Shown here: piece by piece, positions 25,492-33,621 of the stretch | Layout of the letters: every line of letters begins with the position of its first letter | Position numbering within the stretch: the first letter of the stretch is position 1 | Assembly: GCF_016812035.1 (NCBI RefSeq) | Contig: NZ_CP069178.1 | Coordinates: 930,001 to 994,000, forward strand | Length of the DNA stretch: 64,000 nucleotides | DNA from: Bulleidia sp. zg-1006 | GTDB lineage: Bacteria; Bacillota_I; Bacilli_A; Erysipelotrichales; Erysipelotrichaceae | Direction: 5' to 3' | Translations under genes and position numbers: made by a program | Notes under the pieces: generated by a model | What the model was told of the DNA's origin: nothing | Database searches by the model: none | Seen by the model: the letters and a program-made list of their open reading frames with translations, nothing else

Positions 25492-25951
25492 GATTCACTT
25501 CCGCAACGACTTGTCCTTTTTCCACTTTTCCATAAGATACTTTCATTGTCATATCGCCTGAATTGGTAACTAAAACGAGAACATCACTTTCTAATCCTTT
25601 TTCTTTCATCAAATTTAAATCCATATAAGAAACAACATCCCCTTTTCTAAGATGCTGACCAACCTTTACTTTTGTTTCAAAGCCTTCACCTTTTAAAGTA
25701 ACTGTATCTAAACCCATATGAATTAAATATTCCCAACCTTTTTTATCCTTTACACCAAAGGCATGTCCAGTCGGAAAAACCATCGTTACTTCCCCCTCCA
25801 CCGAGGAAACAATCTCATTTTCACTTGGCATAACCGCAAAGCCTTTTCCCGCTAAACCTTTTGAAAACACCGGATCATTGACTTTTTCTAGTGGTTTTAA
25901 CTGACCATTACAAGGAGCAACCACTTGCGTCTTCTTTGAAAATAAACCCAT
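25484..25951 (-). CDS. crr: PTS IIA component, glucose type
   Basis: 155-residue cytosolic EIIA(Glc) protein that relays phosphate from HPr to IIB. The beta-rich fold is complete, with EYLIHMGLDTVTLKGEGF containing the active His and the second conserved His in FPTGHAFGV. It is the first gene of its operon, behind the antiterminator site, with AGAAGGGAAG before the ATG. A separate IIA in the same operon as an antiterminator and IICB is typical of sucrose/maltose/glucose PTS loci in Firmicutes. Confidence 0.93.
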   Translation of the reverse strand: MGLFSKKTQVVAPCNGQLKPLEKVNDPVFSKGLAGKGFAVMPSENEIVSSVEGEVTMVFPTGHAFGVKDKKGWEYLIHMGLDTVTLKGEGFETKVKVGQHLRKGDVVSYMDLNLMKEKGLESDVLVLVTNSGDMTMKVSYGKVEKGQVVAEVNHA

Positions 25952-25975
25952 ACTTCTTCCCTTCTAATATAGAAA

Positions 25976-26028
25976 AGCTCATTAGAAAAAATCTAATGAG
26001 CTAATGCCTGTCATTACAGTAACACGCT
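25976..26028 (-). promoter_or_regulatory. Ribonucleic antiterminator (RAT) overlapping a terminator
   Basis: On the minus strand a LicT/SacY-like RAT (GTTACTGTAATGACAGGC within the complement of 26000-26028) runs into a terminator hairpin AGCTCATTAGA/TCTAATGAGCT (complements of 25992-26002 and 25976-25986) followed by TTTTCT. The two structures share bases, so binding of the antiterminator at 24664-25491 should open the crr operon. Confidence 0.78.
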
Positions 26029-26076
26029 TTTTACAAATTCATGATAACATAAAGCCCTTTCAAAAGAAAATACTTT

Positions 26077-26640
26077 TTACGTCTCTTTTTCAATTTTCAA
26101 AAGACTTTCTTGACGAATAGCTTCTCTTAATTCTTTTAAATAACTTGAAAATGAAGCTTCTTTTTCACCATAAGTAAGTTGTAAATCATATTCCAAAGGA
26201 AGCCAAGTTTGAATATTGGAACGATTGTGTTGAAAAACAGCTTCCATCTTATCCAAAGCCTTGTAAATCTTCGCTTCCATACTCTTCTGCTCTTCCATTT
26301 CAATATACAAAGACTTCATTCTTTCTTGTGTTGGAAGTGATAATTGATCTAACCATTCCAATAAAAGTTCTTTTTCTTTAGTGGTATCTTTCTCTTTTTT
26401 TACAAAGCTGGGAATATCACCGGTAAAGATTTCACCCAAATCATGAATAATGCACATTTCAATCACTTTATTCATATCCACATCGGGATACTCTTCTTTT
26501 AAAAGAAAAGCCATCATTGTCAACATCCAGCAATGTTCGGCAACACTTTCATGCCTTCCTTCTTGTGTATAACAATGCCTTGTTCGATCTTTTAAGCGGA
26601 TACTAATATCCATGGCTTGCATAAGTTCTTCGATGGTCAT
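26077..26640 (-). CDS. yfbR: HD-domain phosphohydrolase (YfbR/HDDC2-like)
   Basis: 187-residue HD-domain protein with metal ligands in HESVAEHCWML, IIHDLGEI and a late Asp (KALDKMEAV). The closest type I recognise is the YfbR/HDDC2 group of 5'-deoxynucleotidases, which would hydrolyse dNMPs. Monocistronic. The ATG lacks a Shine-Dalgarno and has TATAAT exactly six bases upstream, so a leaderless transcript is predicted. Confidence 0.85.
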   Translation of the reverse strand: MTIEELMQAMDISIRLKDRTRHCYTQEGRHESVAEHCWMLTMMAFLLKEEYPDVDMNKVIEMCIIHDLGEIFTGDIPSFVKKEKDTTKEKELLLEWLDQLSLPTQERMKSLYIEMEEQKSMEAKIYKALDKMEAVFQHNRSNIQTWLPLEYDLQLTYGEKEASFSSYLKELREAIRQESLLKIEKET

Positions 26641-26646
26641 AATCCG

Positions 26647-26655
26647 ATTATAACA
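26647..26655 (-). promoter_or_regulatory. Extended -10 promoter for a leaderless HD-protein mRNA
   Basis: TGTTATAAT on the minus strand, with TATAAT (complement of 26647-26652) exactly six bases before the ATG at 26638-26640. Confidence 0.55.
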
Positions 26656-26679
26656 AAAAAACGAGGTTATTCCCCGTTA
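26655..26679 (-). terminator. Terminator of the pot operon
   Basis: AACGGGG-aata-CCTCGTT-type hairpin followed by T7 on the minus strand, just after the potD stop. Confidence 0.7.
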
Positions 26680-27768
26680 TTTCTGCACTTTTACTTTTGT
26701 CCAGAGATCAGATAGTTTTTCTTTCACACCTGGATTATAGTGGAACACTTCATCCTTATTGTAATTTGTTCTAGGACGATAAGAAGCGATGCCGTCGTAC
26801 TCATTATTCGCAATTTCTTCTTCCACTTCTTGAATAACAGCTGTATAACCAACAGCTTTAGAGTTATTCTTTTGAACTTCTTTAGAAACCATTTCATTAA
26901 TGAAAGCATGAGCTAAAGCTGGGCAACTTGCATTTTTAGGAATAACCATGGCATCCGTCCAGATATTTGTACCTTGCTTTGGTTGGAAATAATCCAACTC
27001 TTCATTTTCCAATAAAACATAAGAAGCATCACCCGAATACATTATTGCAATGTCTTTTTTATTATTGACCATATCATCAATGACTTCATCCGTTACATAG
27101 GACGGTGCCATTGTCTTATTCATTTCTTGTAACCAAGCATACGCTTTTTTTATTTCACCATCATCCTTGGTATTCATAGAATACCCTAAAGCCTTTAAAG
27201 CCACCATAAACCCATCGCGTTGGCTATCGTAGAAAAAAATCTTTCCTTTGTACTTAGTATCACGAAAAACATTCCAACCCAACTTTTCAACATCAGCCGG
27301 ATTGACTTTTTTCTTATTGTAAACAATACCCACATTACCCCAGAAATAAGGAACTGAATATTCTTGTTTTGGATCAAAGTCTTTTTGTTTCTTAAGAAGA
27401 CTTGGGTTGACATTGGATAAATTTGGAATTAAAGACTTATCTAACTTTTGTAAGTAATCTTCTTTTAATAATTGTTCAACCATATAATCTGATGGCACAA
27501 TCACATCGTAAGAACTACCTCCCAATAACTTTGTGTGCAACATTTCATTAGAATCAAAGAGATCGTATTGGACATGAGCGTTATACTTCTTCTCAAAGTT
27601 TTTAATTGTATCATCCGCGATATATTCTGATGCATTATAAACATTAATTTTATTGCAACCATATTTCTGTTTGGCGTCAATTTGTGTGGTTTCCACCTTC
27701 TTATTCCCACAAGCAGTTAATAGAGATAAAGCTAAGGCTACGCTAATAAACTTCACTGTTTTTTTCAT
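26677..27768 (-). CDS. potD: Spermidine/putrescine-binding lipoprotein PotD
   Basis: 363-residue solute-binding protein. A lipoprotein signal ends in LLTACG (Cys about 20), so the mature protein is anchored on the outer face of the membrane. The body is PotD/PotF type: INVYNASEYIADDTIKNFEKKY, SYDVIVPSDYMVEQL, PYFWGNVGIVYNKKK, and acidic/aromatic pocket residues. It delivers polyamines to PotBC. Last gene of potABCD, overlapping potC by 26 bases, with GGAGAG before the ATG. Confidence 0.95.
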   Translation of the reverse strand: MKKTVKFISVALALSLLTACGNKKVETTQIDAKQKYGCNKINVYNASEYIADDTIKNFEKKYNAHVQYDLFDSNEMLHTKLLGGSSYDVIVPSDYMVEQLLKEDYLQKLDKSLIPNLSNVNPSLLKKQKDFDPKQEYSVPYFWGNVGIVYNKKKVNPADVEKLGWNVFRDTKYKGKIFFYDSQRDGFMVALKALGYSMNTKDDGEIKKAYAWLQEMNKTMAPSYVTDEVIDDMVNNKKDIAIMYSGDASYVLLENEELDYFQPKQGTNIWTDAMVIPKNASCPALAHAFINEMVSKEVQKNNSKAVGYTAVIQEVEEEIANNEYDGIASYRPRTNYNKDEVFHYNPGVKEKLSDLWTKVKVQK

Positions 27769-28558
27769 TTTTCTTTTCTCTCCTATATTTTTGTACCATT
27801 GGTACTACATTGATTAAAATTAAGATAATTGTCATTACATAGACAATTAAACTCGATAAAGCGTTGATGGTTGGATTCACCCGTTTTACATTGGAATACA
27901 CATAAATGGAAATATTGGAAACACCAGGACCGGTCGTAAATAAGGAGATGACAAAGTCATCAAAAGACATTGAAAAAGCAACCAAAGCCCCAGCAATTAT
28001 CCCTCCTTTAATTTGTGGAATAATGACTTTCCACATGGCTTGGTTTGGTGTGCAACCAAGATCTAAAGCCGCATCAGCCAAGTTTGGATCCAATCTTCTT
28101 AAACGTGGCATAATGGATAAAATCACATATGGTATACAAAAGGCAATATGTGCCAATAACATCGTCATAAACCCAGTAGCAATGTTCAAACTTGTAAAAA
28201 ATAACATCAACCCTATCGCCGTTACAATTTCCGGATTTAACATCGGTAAATTATTCACTTGGGATACCATTTCTTTTAAGACCCGATTCGATTTACTTAA
28301 ACCTATCGCCGTAATTGTTCCCACGATGGTTGAAATCAGTGTTGCTAATAAGGCAATAATCACTGTGTACCAAATGGCTTCCATAATCGTTCGATTCGCA
28401 AACATCTTGGCATACCATTTCATTGAAAATCCTTCAAACTTGGATAAAGATTTGGATGAGTTAAAACTAAAGATTAGCACATATAGAATTGGCGCATAGA
28501 AGAAGGCAAGCACCAACCATAGATAAACCTTTGAAAAAATAGATTGTTTCTCTTGCAT
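27743..28558 (-). CDS. potC: Polyamine ABC transporter permease PotC
   Basis: 271-residue permease with six membrane helices and the ATPase-contact EAA loop (AALDLGCTPNQAMWKVIIPQIKGGIIAGALVAF). It forms the membrane channel with PotB. The start overlaps the potB stop by one base (TAATG) and has an AAAGGGGG site. Conserved FSFDDFVIS-type motif (MSFDDFVISLFTTG) is present. Confidence 0.94.
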   Translation of the reverse strand: MQEKQSIFSKVYLWLVLAFFYAPILYVLIFSFNSSKSLSKFEGFSMKWYAKMFANRTIMEAIWYTVIIALLATLISTIVGTITAIGLSKSNRVLKEMVSQVNNLPMLNPEIVTAIGLMLFFTSLNIATGFMTMLLAHIAFCIPYVILSIMPRLRRLDPNLADAALDLGCTPNQAMWKVIIPQIKGGIIAGALVAFSMSFDDFVISLFTTGPGVSNISIYVYSNVKRVNPTINALSSLIVYVMTIILILINVVPMVQKYRREKKNEKNSEVY

Positions 28559-29337
28559 TATTCCCCCTTTGTTTCACGATCTAAGCGACGGGTAATAAAC
28601 ATCGAAATTAAAATCACGATTGCCATGATTAAACTAATCGCTGAGCCAAAGTTCCAATCACCTGTACTAACAAAATAATCTTCAATCAAATTACCAATTA
28701 GCACATACTGTCCACCACCCAATAGCTTTGGAATAAAAAAACTAGAGACTGCCGGTAAGAAAACTAATGTAATCCCCGAAATCACTCCTGAAAGCGATAA
28801 AGGCAAGACAACACGACGGAAAGTCTGAGCCTCATTAGCACCTAAATCATGAGCGGCAATTAACAAACTTGGATCAATCTTCGATAAAGAAGTGTAAATT
28901 TGTAGAATCATAAATGGTAAGAAGTTGTACACCATGCCCACATACACCCTTAGTTCCGGACTCAAATTCAATATGGCTAAAATGCCGCGCCATGCGTAGG
29001 TACGCACCAACATATTAATCCACATTGGCAACGTCACTAACAATAAAATCAAAGCTTGTGAATTTCCTTTTAGCTTCGCCATCGCATAGGCCGTTGGATA
29101 ACCCGTCACAATACAAATCACCGTTGTGATAAATGCCATCTTTAAACTACGCCATAAAACCGCCGGGAAGATTGGATCTTGGAAAAAACGAATGAAGTTA
29201 TTCAAGGTAAACTGCAAGGTTAAAACCGAGTTGCCCTTTTTTGTGAACGCATAGAACACAATCATCAACATTGGAATCACAATCATAATGGTCATCCATA
29301 CTACATATGGATACACCAAACGTTTAAAACTCTTCAT
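28558..29337 (-). CDS. potB: Polyamine ABC transporter permease PotB
   Basis: About 259 residues and six membrane helices, with the EAA loop AAHDLGANEAQTFRRVVLPLSLSGVISG. It starts at the ATG at 29335-29337, which shares one base with the potA stop (TAATG); the longer frame would run into potA. Paired with PotC. The start MKSFKRLVYPYVVWM is typical of PotB. Confidence 0.94.
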   Translation of the reverse strand: MKSFKRLVYPYVVWMTIMIVIPMLMIVFYAFTKKGNSVLTLQFTLNNFIRFFQDPIFPAVLWRSLKMAFITTVICIVTGYPTAYAMAKLKGNSQALILLLVTLPMWINMLVRTYAWRGILAILNLSPELRVYVGMVYNFLPFMILQIYTSLSKIDPSLLIAAHDLGANEAQTFRRVVLPLSLSGVISGITLVFLPAVSSFFIPKLLGGGQYVLIGNLIEDYFVSTGDWNFGSAISLIMAIVILISMFITRRLDRETKGE

Positions 29338-30911
29338 TAGTACACCATCTTTTCCATGACATGAATGTCTTCTGGCTTCCAAGACAAACCAATTCTTTGT
29401 CCCACTGCAATCGCATCTGTTGTTTCTAGCTTTAATTCACGTCCTTGAGTAGCGAAAGTAACCTTATAATCCCCTTCTTTGATTTCATCCACATCAAAAT
29501 CGTACTTCACATCCCAAATTTCAACCTTGGAATTATCTTCCATATCCCAAGCATACGCATCTGCCCAACGCACTAAATCAGTATCTAAAGCAACGGATTC
29601 TTGTAACTCATCTACAGTTGTATAGAAATCAAAGGCTTGAATTCCTTCTTGATTAGCTTGGTTTTCAGTTGTTTTTGGCTCCACCACTTTAATTTGAATG
29701 GTAATACGAGTACCATTACTCGTTCCAAAGGTACAATCATAACTACCAACCTTTTCTTCCACTTGGTATTGCACTTCGGTCAAAGAAATATTTTCTTCTT
29801 CCCCTTCACGCCAAGCTTGAGCATTAGCGCGAGCAATAACTTCAGCATCGTTTAAATTCGCTACATCTTCTAAGTCCATCGAGAAGTTTGAAGCAGAAAT
29901 ACGTTCCCCATATTCTTCATTGACAACATCACGTTCTTTGGTGACGTGCATCGTAATGGTTTTAGCCGTACCACTGGCGGTTTCAACAATCACTTCATAA
30001 TGAACACCCTTAAATAGAACCGATTTCACTTCGCCATTTAATAAGCCTTTATTTCTAGCAACAATATCAATATCTTCCGGACGAATCATAATATCCACTT
30101 CTTGATTGGCTTCAAATCCATAATCTGTACAAACGTATTCTTTTTCATCAAAACTAACCAAACGGTCTGCTACCATGGTGCCATCAATAATATTGGAATC
30201 GCCAATAAAACGAGCACAATATTCATTAATCGGTTCATTATAAACCGCTAAAGGACTGCCCACCTGTTCAATTTCCCCCTCACGCATAATGACAATCTTA
30301 TCAGACATCGTAAGGGCTTCTTCTTGGTCATGCGTTACAAAAACAAACGTAATACCAACTTCACGTTGAATTTCCTTCAATTCCAACTGCATTTCTTTTC
30401 TTAAATTCTTATCCAAGGCACTCAATGATTCATCTAGCAATAGCACTTTTGGTTCATTAATCAGCGCTCGAGCAATCGCCACCCGTTGTTGTTGACCACC
30501 GGATAATCGTGTCACATCGCGTTTTTCATAGCCTTCCAAACCAACCAGACTTAACATACGCATTACTTTTTGATTAATGATGTCTTTTGGTTCTTTCTTG
30601 ATTTTCAAACCAAAAGCGATGTTGTCATAGACATTTAAGTGTGGGAATAAAGCGTAATGCTGAAAGACCGTATTTACATCTCGTTTATACGCCGGTAAGG
30701 TCGCAATATCCTCACCGTTCATCAAAACGGAGCCACCATCGGTTTCTAAAAAACCGGCAATAATACGTAATAAAGTGGTCTTACCACAACCGGATGGTCC
30801 CAATAAAGTAACGAATTCATTTTCATAAATATCTAAATTAATGCCTTTTAGTACCACTTGTTGACCAAAAGTTTTCACTACATTCTTGATTTCTATTAGT
30901 CTTTTTGCCAT
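29337..30911 (-). CDS. potA: Polyamine ABC transporter ATPase PotA with an inserted repeat domain
   Basis: 524 residues, about 150 longer than usual PotA. The ATPase part is normal: Walker A GPSGCGKT (38-45), signature LSGGQQQRVAIARAL (136-150), Walker B VLLLDESLSALD (156-167) and H-loop FVTHDQEEA. The C-terminal TOBE region begins at about 240, is interrupted at about 325, and resumes with the PotA-type end VGQRIGLSWKPEDIHVM. The insert holds two similar units of about 72 residues (about 339-410 and 424-496), each with an AxAxAW helix and a GxYxxTFxT strand. First gene of potABCD. Confidence 0.92.
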   Translation of the reverse strand: MAKRLIEIKNVVKTFGQQVVLKGINLDIYENEFVTLLGPSGCGKTTLLRIIAGFLETDGGSVLMNGEDIATLPAYKRDVNTVFQHYALFPHLNVYDNIAFGLKIKKEPKDIINQKVMRMLSLVGLEGYEKRDVTRLSGGQQQRVAIARALINEPKVLLLDESLSALDKNLRKEMQLELKEIQREVGITFVFVTHDQEEALTMSDKIVIMREGEIEQVGSPLAVYNEPINEYCARFIGDSNIIDGTMVADRLVSFDEKEYVCTDYGFEANQEVDIMIRPEDIDIVARNKGLLNGEVKSVLFKGVHYEVIVETASGTAKTITMHVTKERDVVNEEYGERISASNFSMDLEDVANLNDAEVIARANAQAWREGEEENISLTEVQYQVEEKVGSYDCTFGTSNGTRITIQIKVVEPKTTENQANQEGIQAFDFYTTVDELQESVALDTDLVRWADAYAWDMEDNSKVEIWDVKYDFDVDEIKEGDYKVTFATQGRELKLETTDAIAVGQRIGLSWKPEDIHVMEKMVY

Positions 30912-30920
30912 AATCTCTCC

Positions 30921-31463
30921 CTAAAATTTTGGTGGGGTTGATACCCACAATAATTCCGCCATTTTTTTAGCTCTATTTTCAATCCAATGGATTTCTTTTC
31001 CAGTTAGATAAAAGCTATCTCCCTTACGAACCACATATCCTTTTGGATGGGATTGGGTAACCACATGGACTCTTCCACTTAACACATAACCGAATTCTTC
31101 ACCCTCATGGGGCTCTAAGACTTTTGATTGATGATTTGGTTCAATAACCAAACGAATGGGTTCCATTCTATTTTTCTGCGCATTGGGGACAATCCAAAAG
31201 GTTTTGACACCCTCTTGTTCATCCACAAAAGCATCTTCTGCTTGAAAGACAATTTGTTCCTCAACATCTTCTTGAAAAAAACCACTTAAATTTACCCCTA
31301 AGGCTTCTGCCACATCAGCCAAACTTTGAATGGATGGCGAAGTCAGATTTCGTTCTAATTGGGATAAAAAACCCTTGGTTAATTCCGTTCTTGAAGCCAA
31401 TTCCTCTAATGTGAGATCATTTTTTAATCTTAATTGTTTTATTCTTGCACCAATATCAATCAT
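30921..31463 (-). CDS. XRE-cupin transcriptional regulator
   Basis: 180 residues: a Cro/CI-type helix-turn-helix (about 1-65, IGARIKQLRLKNDLTLEELA...GFLSQLERNLTSPSIQSL) followed by a cupin sensor domain (EPHEGEEFGYVLSGRVHV). This is the PuuR/YdcN class, often found next to polyamine transporters. It lies nine bases before potA in the same direction, so it may be the first gene of the operon and its regulator. Start chosen at the ATG after AAAGGAAAAAG; the longer frame adds an unlikely Cys/Trp-rich stretch. Confidence 0.88.
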   Translation of the reverse strand: MIDIGARIKQLRLKNDLTLEELASRTELTKGFLSQLERNLTSPSIQSLADVAEALGVNLSGFFQEDVEEQIVFQAEDAFVDEQEGVKTFWIVPNAQKNRMEPIRLVIEPNHQSKVLEPHEGEEFGYVLSGRVHVVTQSHPKGYVVRKGDSFYLTGKEIHWIENRAKKMAELLWVSTPPKF

Positions 31464-31487
31464 ACTTTTTCCTTTGTTTTGTATTAC

Positions 31488-31533
31488 CAAACAAAAAGAT
31501 TGGCAATACCAAAGTGATGATACCAATCTTTTA
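31488..31533 (-). promoter_or_regulatory. Hairpin in the leader of the XRE-cupin/pot operon
   Basis: On the minus strand AAAAGATTGG, a 19-base loop, then CCAATCTTTT and TGTTT. This is a perfect 10-bp stem resembling a terminator, about 25-70 bases before the regulator start. ATACCAA-type heptamers recur three times around it. It could be an attenuator or an operator. Confidence 0.45.
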
Positions 31534-31581
31534 ACTGATATTCAATATTTTTAAACAAAAAGTTTATAAATTATAAACAAA

Positions 31582-31611
31582 AGAAAAACTGGATGGAAAC
31601 CCAGTTTTTAT
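31582..31611 (-). terminator. Terminator of trxA
   Basis: AAAAACTGG-loop-CCAGTTTTT followed by CTTTTG on the minus strand, overlapping the trxA stop. Confidence 0.8.
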
Positions 31612-31916
31612 AAAGCCTTGATAACTTGTTCTAATTCTTCCTTCGGTTTGAAACCAACCGTTGTTGTAACAGCTTGACCATTCTTGAAAGCAATCAATGT
31701 TGGAATAGACATAATACCATAACGTTGAGCAATTTCTGGCTGTTCATCCACATTCACTTTCACAAAAGTTACGTCACTAATTTCATTGGATAATTGTTCC
31801 ACTAATGGACCAACCATCTTACATGGACCACACCAATCCGCATAGAAATCCACAAATACTTTTTCATTGTCTTTTAGGATTGCATCGTATTCAGCCATAT
31901 TTTTAATTACATTCAT
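31608..31916 (-). CDS. trxA: Thioredoxin
   Basis: 102-residue thioredoxin with the WCGPCK active site at 28-33, the cis-Pro in SIPTLIAF and the standard length. It reduces protein disulfides in the cytosol with thioredoxin reductase (not in the window). Single gene with GGAGAACTT upstream of the ATG and its own terminator. Confidence 0.97.
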   Translation of the reverse strand: MNVIKNMAEYDAILKDNEKVFVDFYADWCGPCKMVGPLVEQLSNEISDVTFVKVNVDEQPEIAQRYGIMSIPTLIAFKNGQAVTTTVGFKPKEELEQVIKAL

Positions 31917-31973
31917 TTTAAGTTCTCCTTTTCTCTATGCTCTTAGTATGACAGAAACAATTTTTATGACAAT

Positions 31974-32705
31974 TTATTTGCTCAAAGAAGAAGCTGCCAT
32001 CTCATCTAAGATAACTGTCACATCCGCATGGTCTTGAAGAATAGAAGCTGGACAATCCACACTCTTCTCCCCTTCTAACATATTCTTAACCGCTTGGGCT
32101 TTATTGGCACCAGTCGCAATTAAGATAATTTTCTTAGCGCGCATAATAGAAGCCAAACCTTGCGTAATAGCTAAGGTAGGCACTTGGTTTATGTCCCCCG
32201 CAAAGAAACGAGCATTATCTTGACGTGTTTGTTCCGTTAATTCCATAACATGTGTTTCACTTTCAAAAGAAGCCCCCGGTTCATTAAAGGCAATATGACC
32301 ATCGGATCCAATACCTAAGATTTGTACATCCACGGATACCTTCTTTAAAGCAGTTTCATAATCTTTGCATTCTTGTTCAGGATTGCCGGTTTCACCATTT
32401 GGAACATGCGTATTTTCTTCTTTAATATCAATATGATTAAATAAATTTTCATGCATAAAAGTATAATAGCTTTCTTTGTGATTTCTTGGTAAACCAACGT
32501 ATTCATCTAAATTAAAGCTAATTGCCTTAGCATAGGATGTACCATTTTTTTGATGGTCTTCAATCATTTTCTTGTATAAGCCAAGCGGACTAGAACCGGT
32601 CGCCAAACCTAATACACAATTTTCTTTATCCATCACCGGACGGAATGCTTCAAAAGCAGCTTCTGAAACTTCCTCATAATTTTTCTTAACCATGATTTTA
32701 AACAT
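31974..32705 (-). CDS. nagB: Glucosamine-6-phosphate deaminase
   Basis: About 243 residues. It converts glucosamine-6-P to fructose-6-P and ammonia. Family motifs: LGLATGSSPLGLYKKM (phosphate binding), FNLDEYVGL (catalytic Asp), GIGSDGHIAFNEPG (ring-opening His). Start at 32703-32705 after AAGGAGAAAAG, though an ATG four codons later is possible. It is 10 bases after the aldose-epimerase-like gene, so the two form an operon. No nagA is adjacent. Confidence 0.95.
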   Translation of the reverse strand: MFKIMVKKNYEEVSEAAFEAFRPVMDKENCVLGLATGSSPLGLYKKMIEDHQKNGTSYAKAISFNLDEYVGLPRNHKESYYTFMHENLFNHIDIKEENTHVPNGETGNPEQECKDYETALKKVSVDVQILGIGSDGHIAFNEPGASFESETHVMELTEQTRQDNARFFAGDINQVPTLAITQGLASIMRAKKIILIATGANKAQAVKNMLEGEKSVDCPASILQDHADVTVILDEMAASSLSK

Positions 32706-32715
32706 ACTTTTCTCC

Positions 32716-33528
32716 TTAATCAATTTCAATGGAATAGGAACACTGCCATACTCCCTTAGGTTCTATTTTAATACATCCTTCTCTTTCCTCATAGTCCAAA
32801 TGATTTTCTGTAAAATCGGTATGAGAATACCACGGTTCTATGCAAACAAAAGGCGCTTCTGGTGACCAATAAGCAAGCCAAGGATAGCCATCATGAAAAA
32901 CTTTTACAAAATGTTTTCCATCGCTTAATTTTGACCATCGACTACTTGGCTTTTCTAAAATGATGGTTTTTCGCAATTCCACTGGATCTAAATCAATCTT
33001 GCTTGTTAAAACACCATTCACTAGTTCTTCTTGCGCAAGTTCAATGTGATAGTCTTGTTGATGCTTTCCTTTTTCTAAAGGACAATTGAAAGCTGGATGC
33101 AAGCCGAAATGAAAGGGCATCACTTCTTCATTCTTATTTTCAATGGAATAATGAATCACTAACTTTTTAGCAACTAATATGTAGTCAATCACTAAGCGAA
33201 AGTGGTATGGATATTGCTTTAATGTGTCTTCACTATCCTCTAAAACCATCGCAATGGTATTTTCATCGTGATGTATGCAATGAAATAAGCTATTTCTTGT
33301 AAAGCCGTGGTTACCCATCTGATAAGGCTTCCCTTTGATGGTTAAATAGCCACTCTTACTTTTTCCAACCATAGGAAAAAGTGTTGGATTTCTACCGGAC
33401 CAATACTTCGGATTACCTTGCCACATATATTCCAAACCATTTTCTTTGGATTGGAAATGATGAATTTCAGCGGCTTGTTCATCAACTTGAACCAAAACCC
33501 ATTGATTTTCAATTGTATATGTACTCAT
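32716..33528 (-). CDS. Aldose 1-epimerase family protein
   Basis: 270 residues of the galactose mutarotase-like fold (COG2017, LacX-like subgroup). The catalytic-type His and Glu are seen in FHFGLHPAFNCPL and FVCIEPW. It would interconvert anomers of hexoses or sugar phosphates; the exact sugar is unknown. Start chosen at the ATG at 33526-33528 behind AAAGGGG. Pairs with nagB. Confidence 0.85.
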   Translation of the reverse strand: MSTYTIENQWVLVQVDEQAAEIHHFQSKENGLEYMWQGNPKYWSGRNPTLFPMVGKSKSGYLTIKGKPYQMGNHGFTRNSLFHCIHHDENTIAMVLEDSEDTLKQYPYHFRLVIDYILVAKKLVIHYSIENKNEEVMPFHFGLHPAFNCPLEKGKHQQDYHIELAQEELVNGVLTSKIDLDPVELRKTIILEKPSSRWSKLSDGKHFVKVFHDGYPWLAYWSPEAPFVCIEPWYSHTDFTENHLDYEEREGCIKIEPKGVWQCSYSIEID

Positions 33529-33621
33529 ATTCACCCCTTTGTTAGTATACTCTTTCCCATATTAAGCATAAAGGTAATAGTTGGTTTATAATAAGATGGT
33601 TAAAAGGAGAAATAAAACAGT

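Noticed and set aside
27906-28499. 197-codon plus-strand open frame opposite potC
   Set aside because: Antisense shadow of a well-supported permease gene; no Shine-Dalgarno and no family resemblance.
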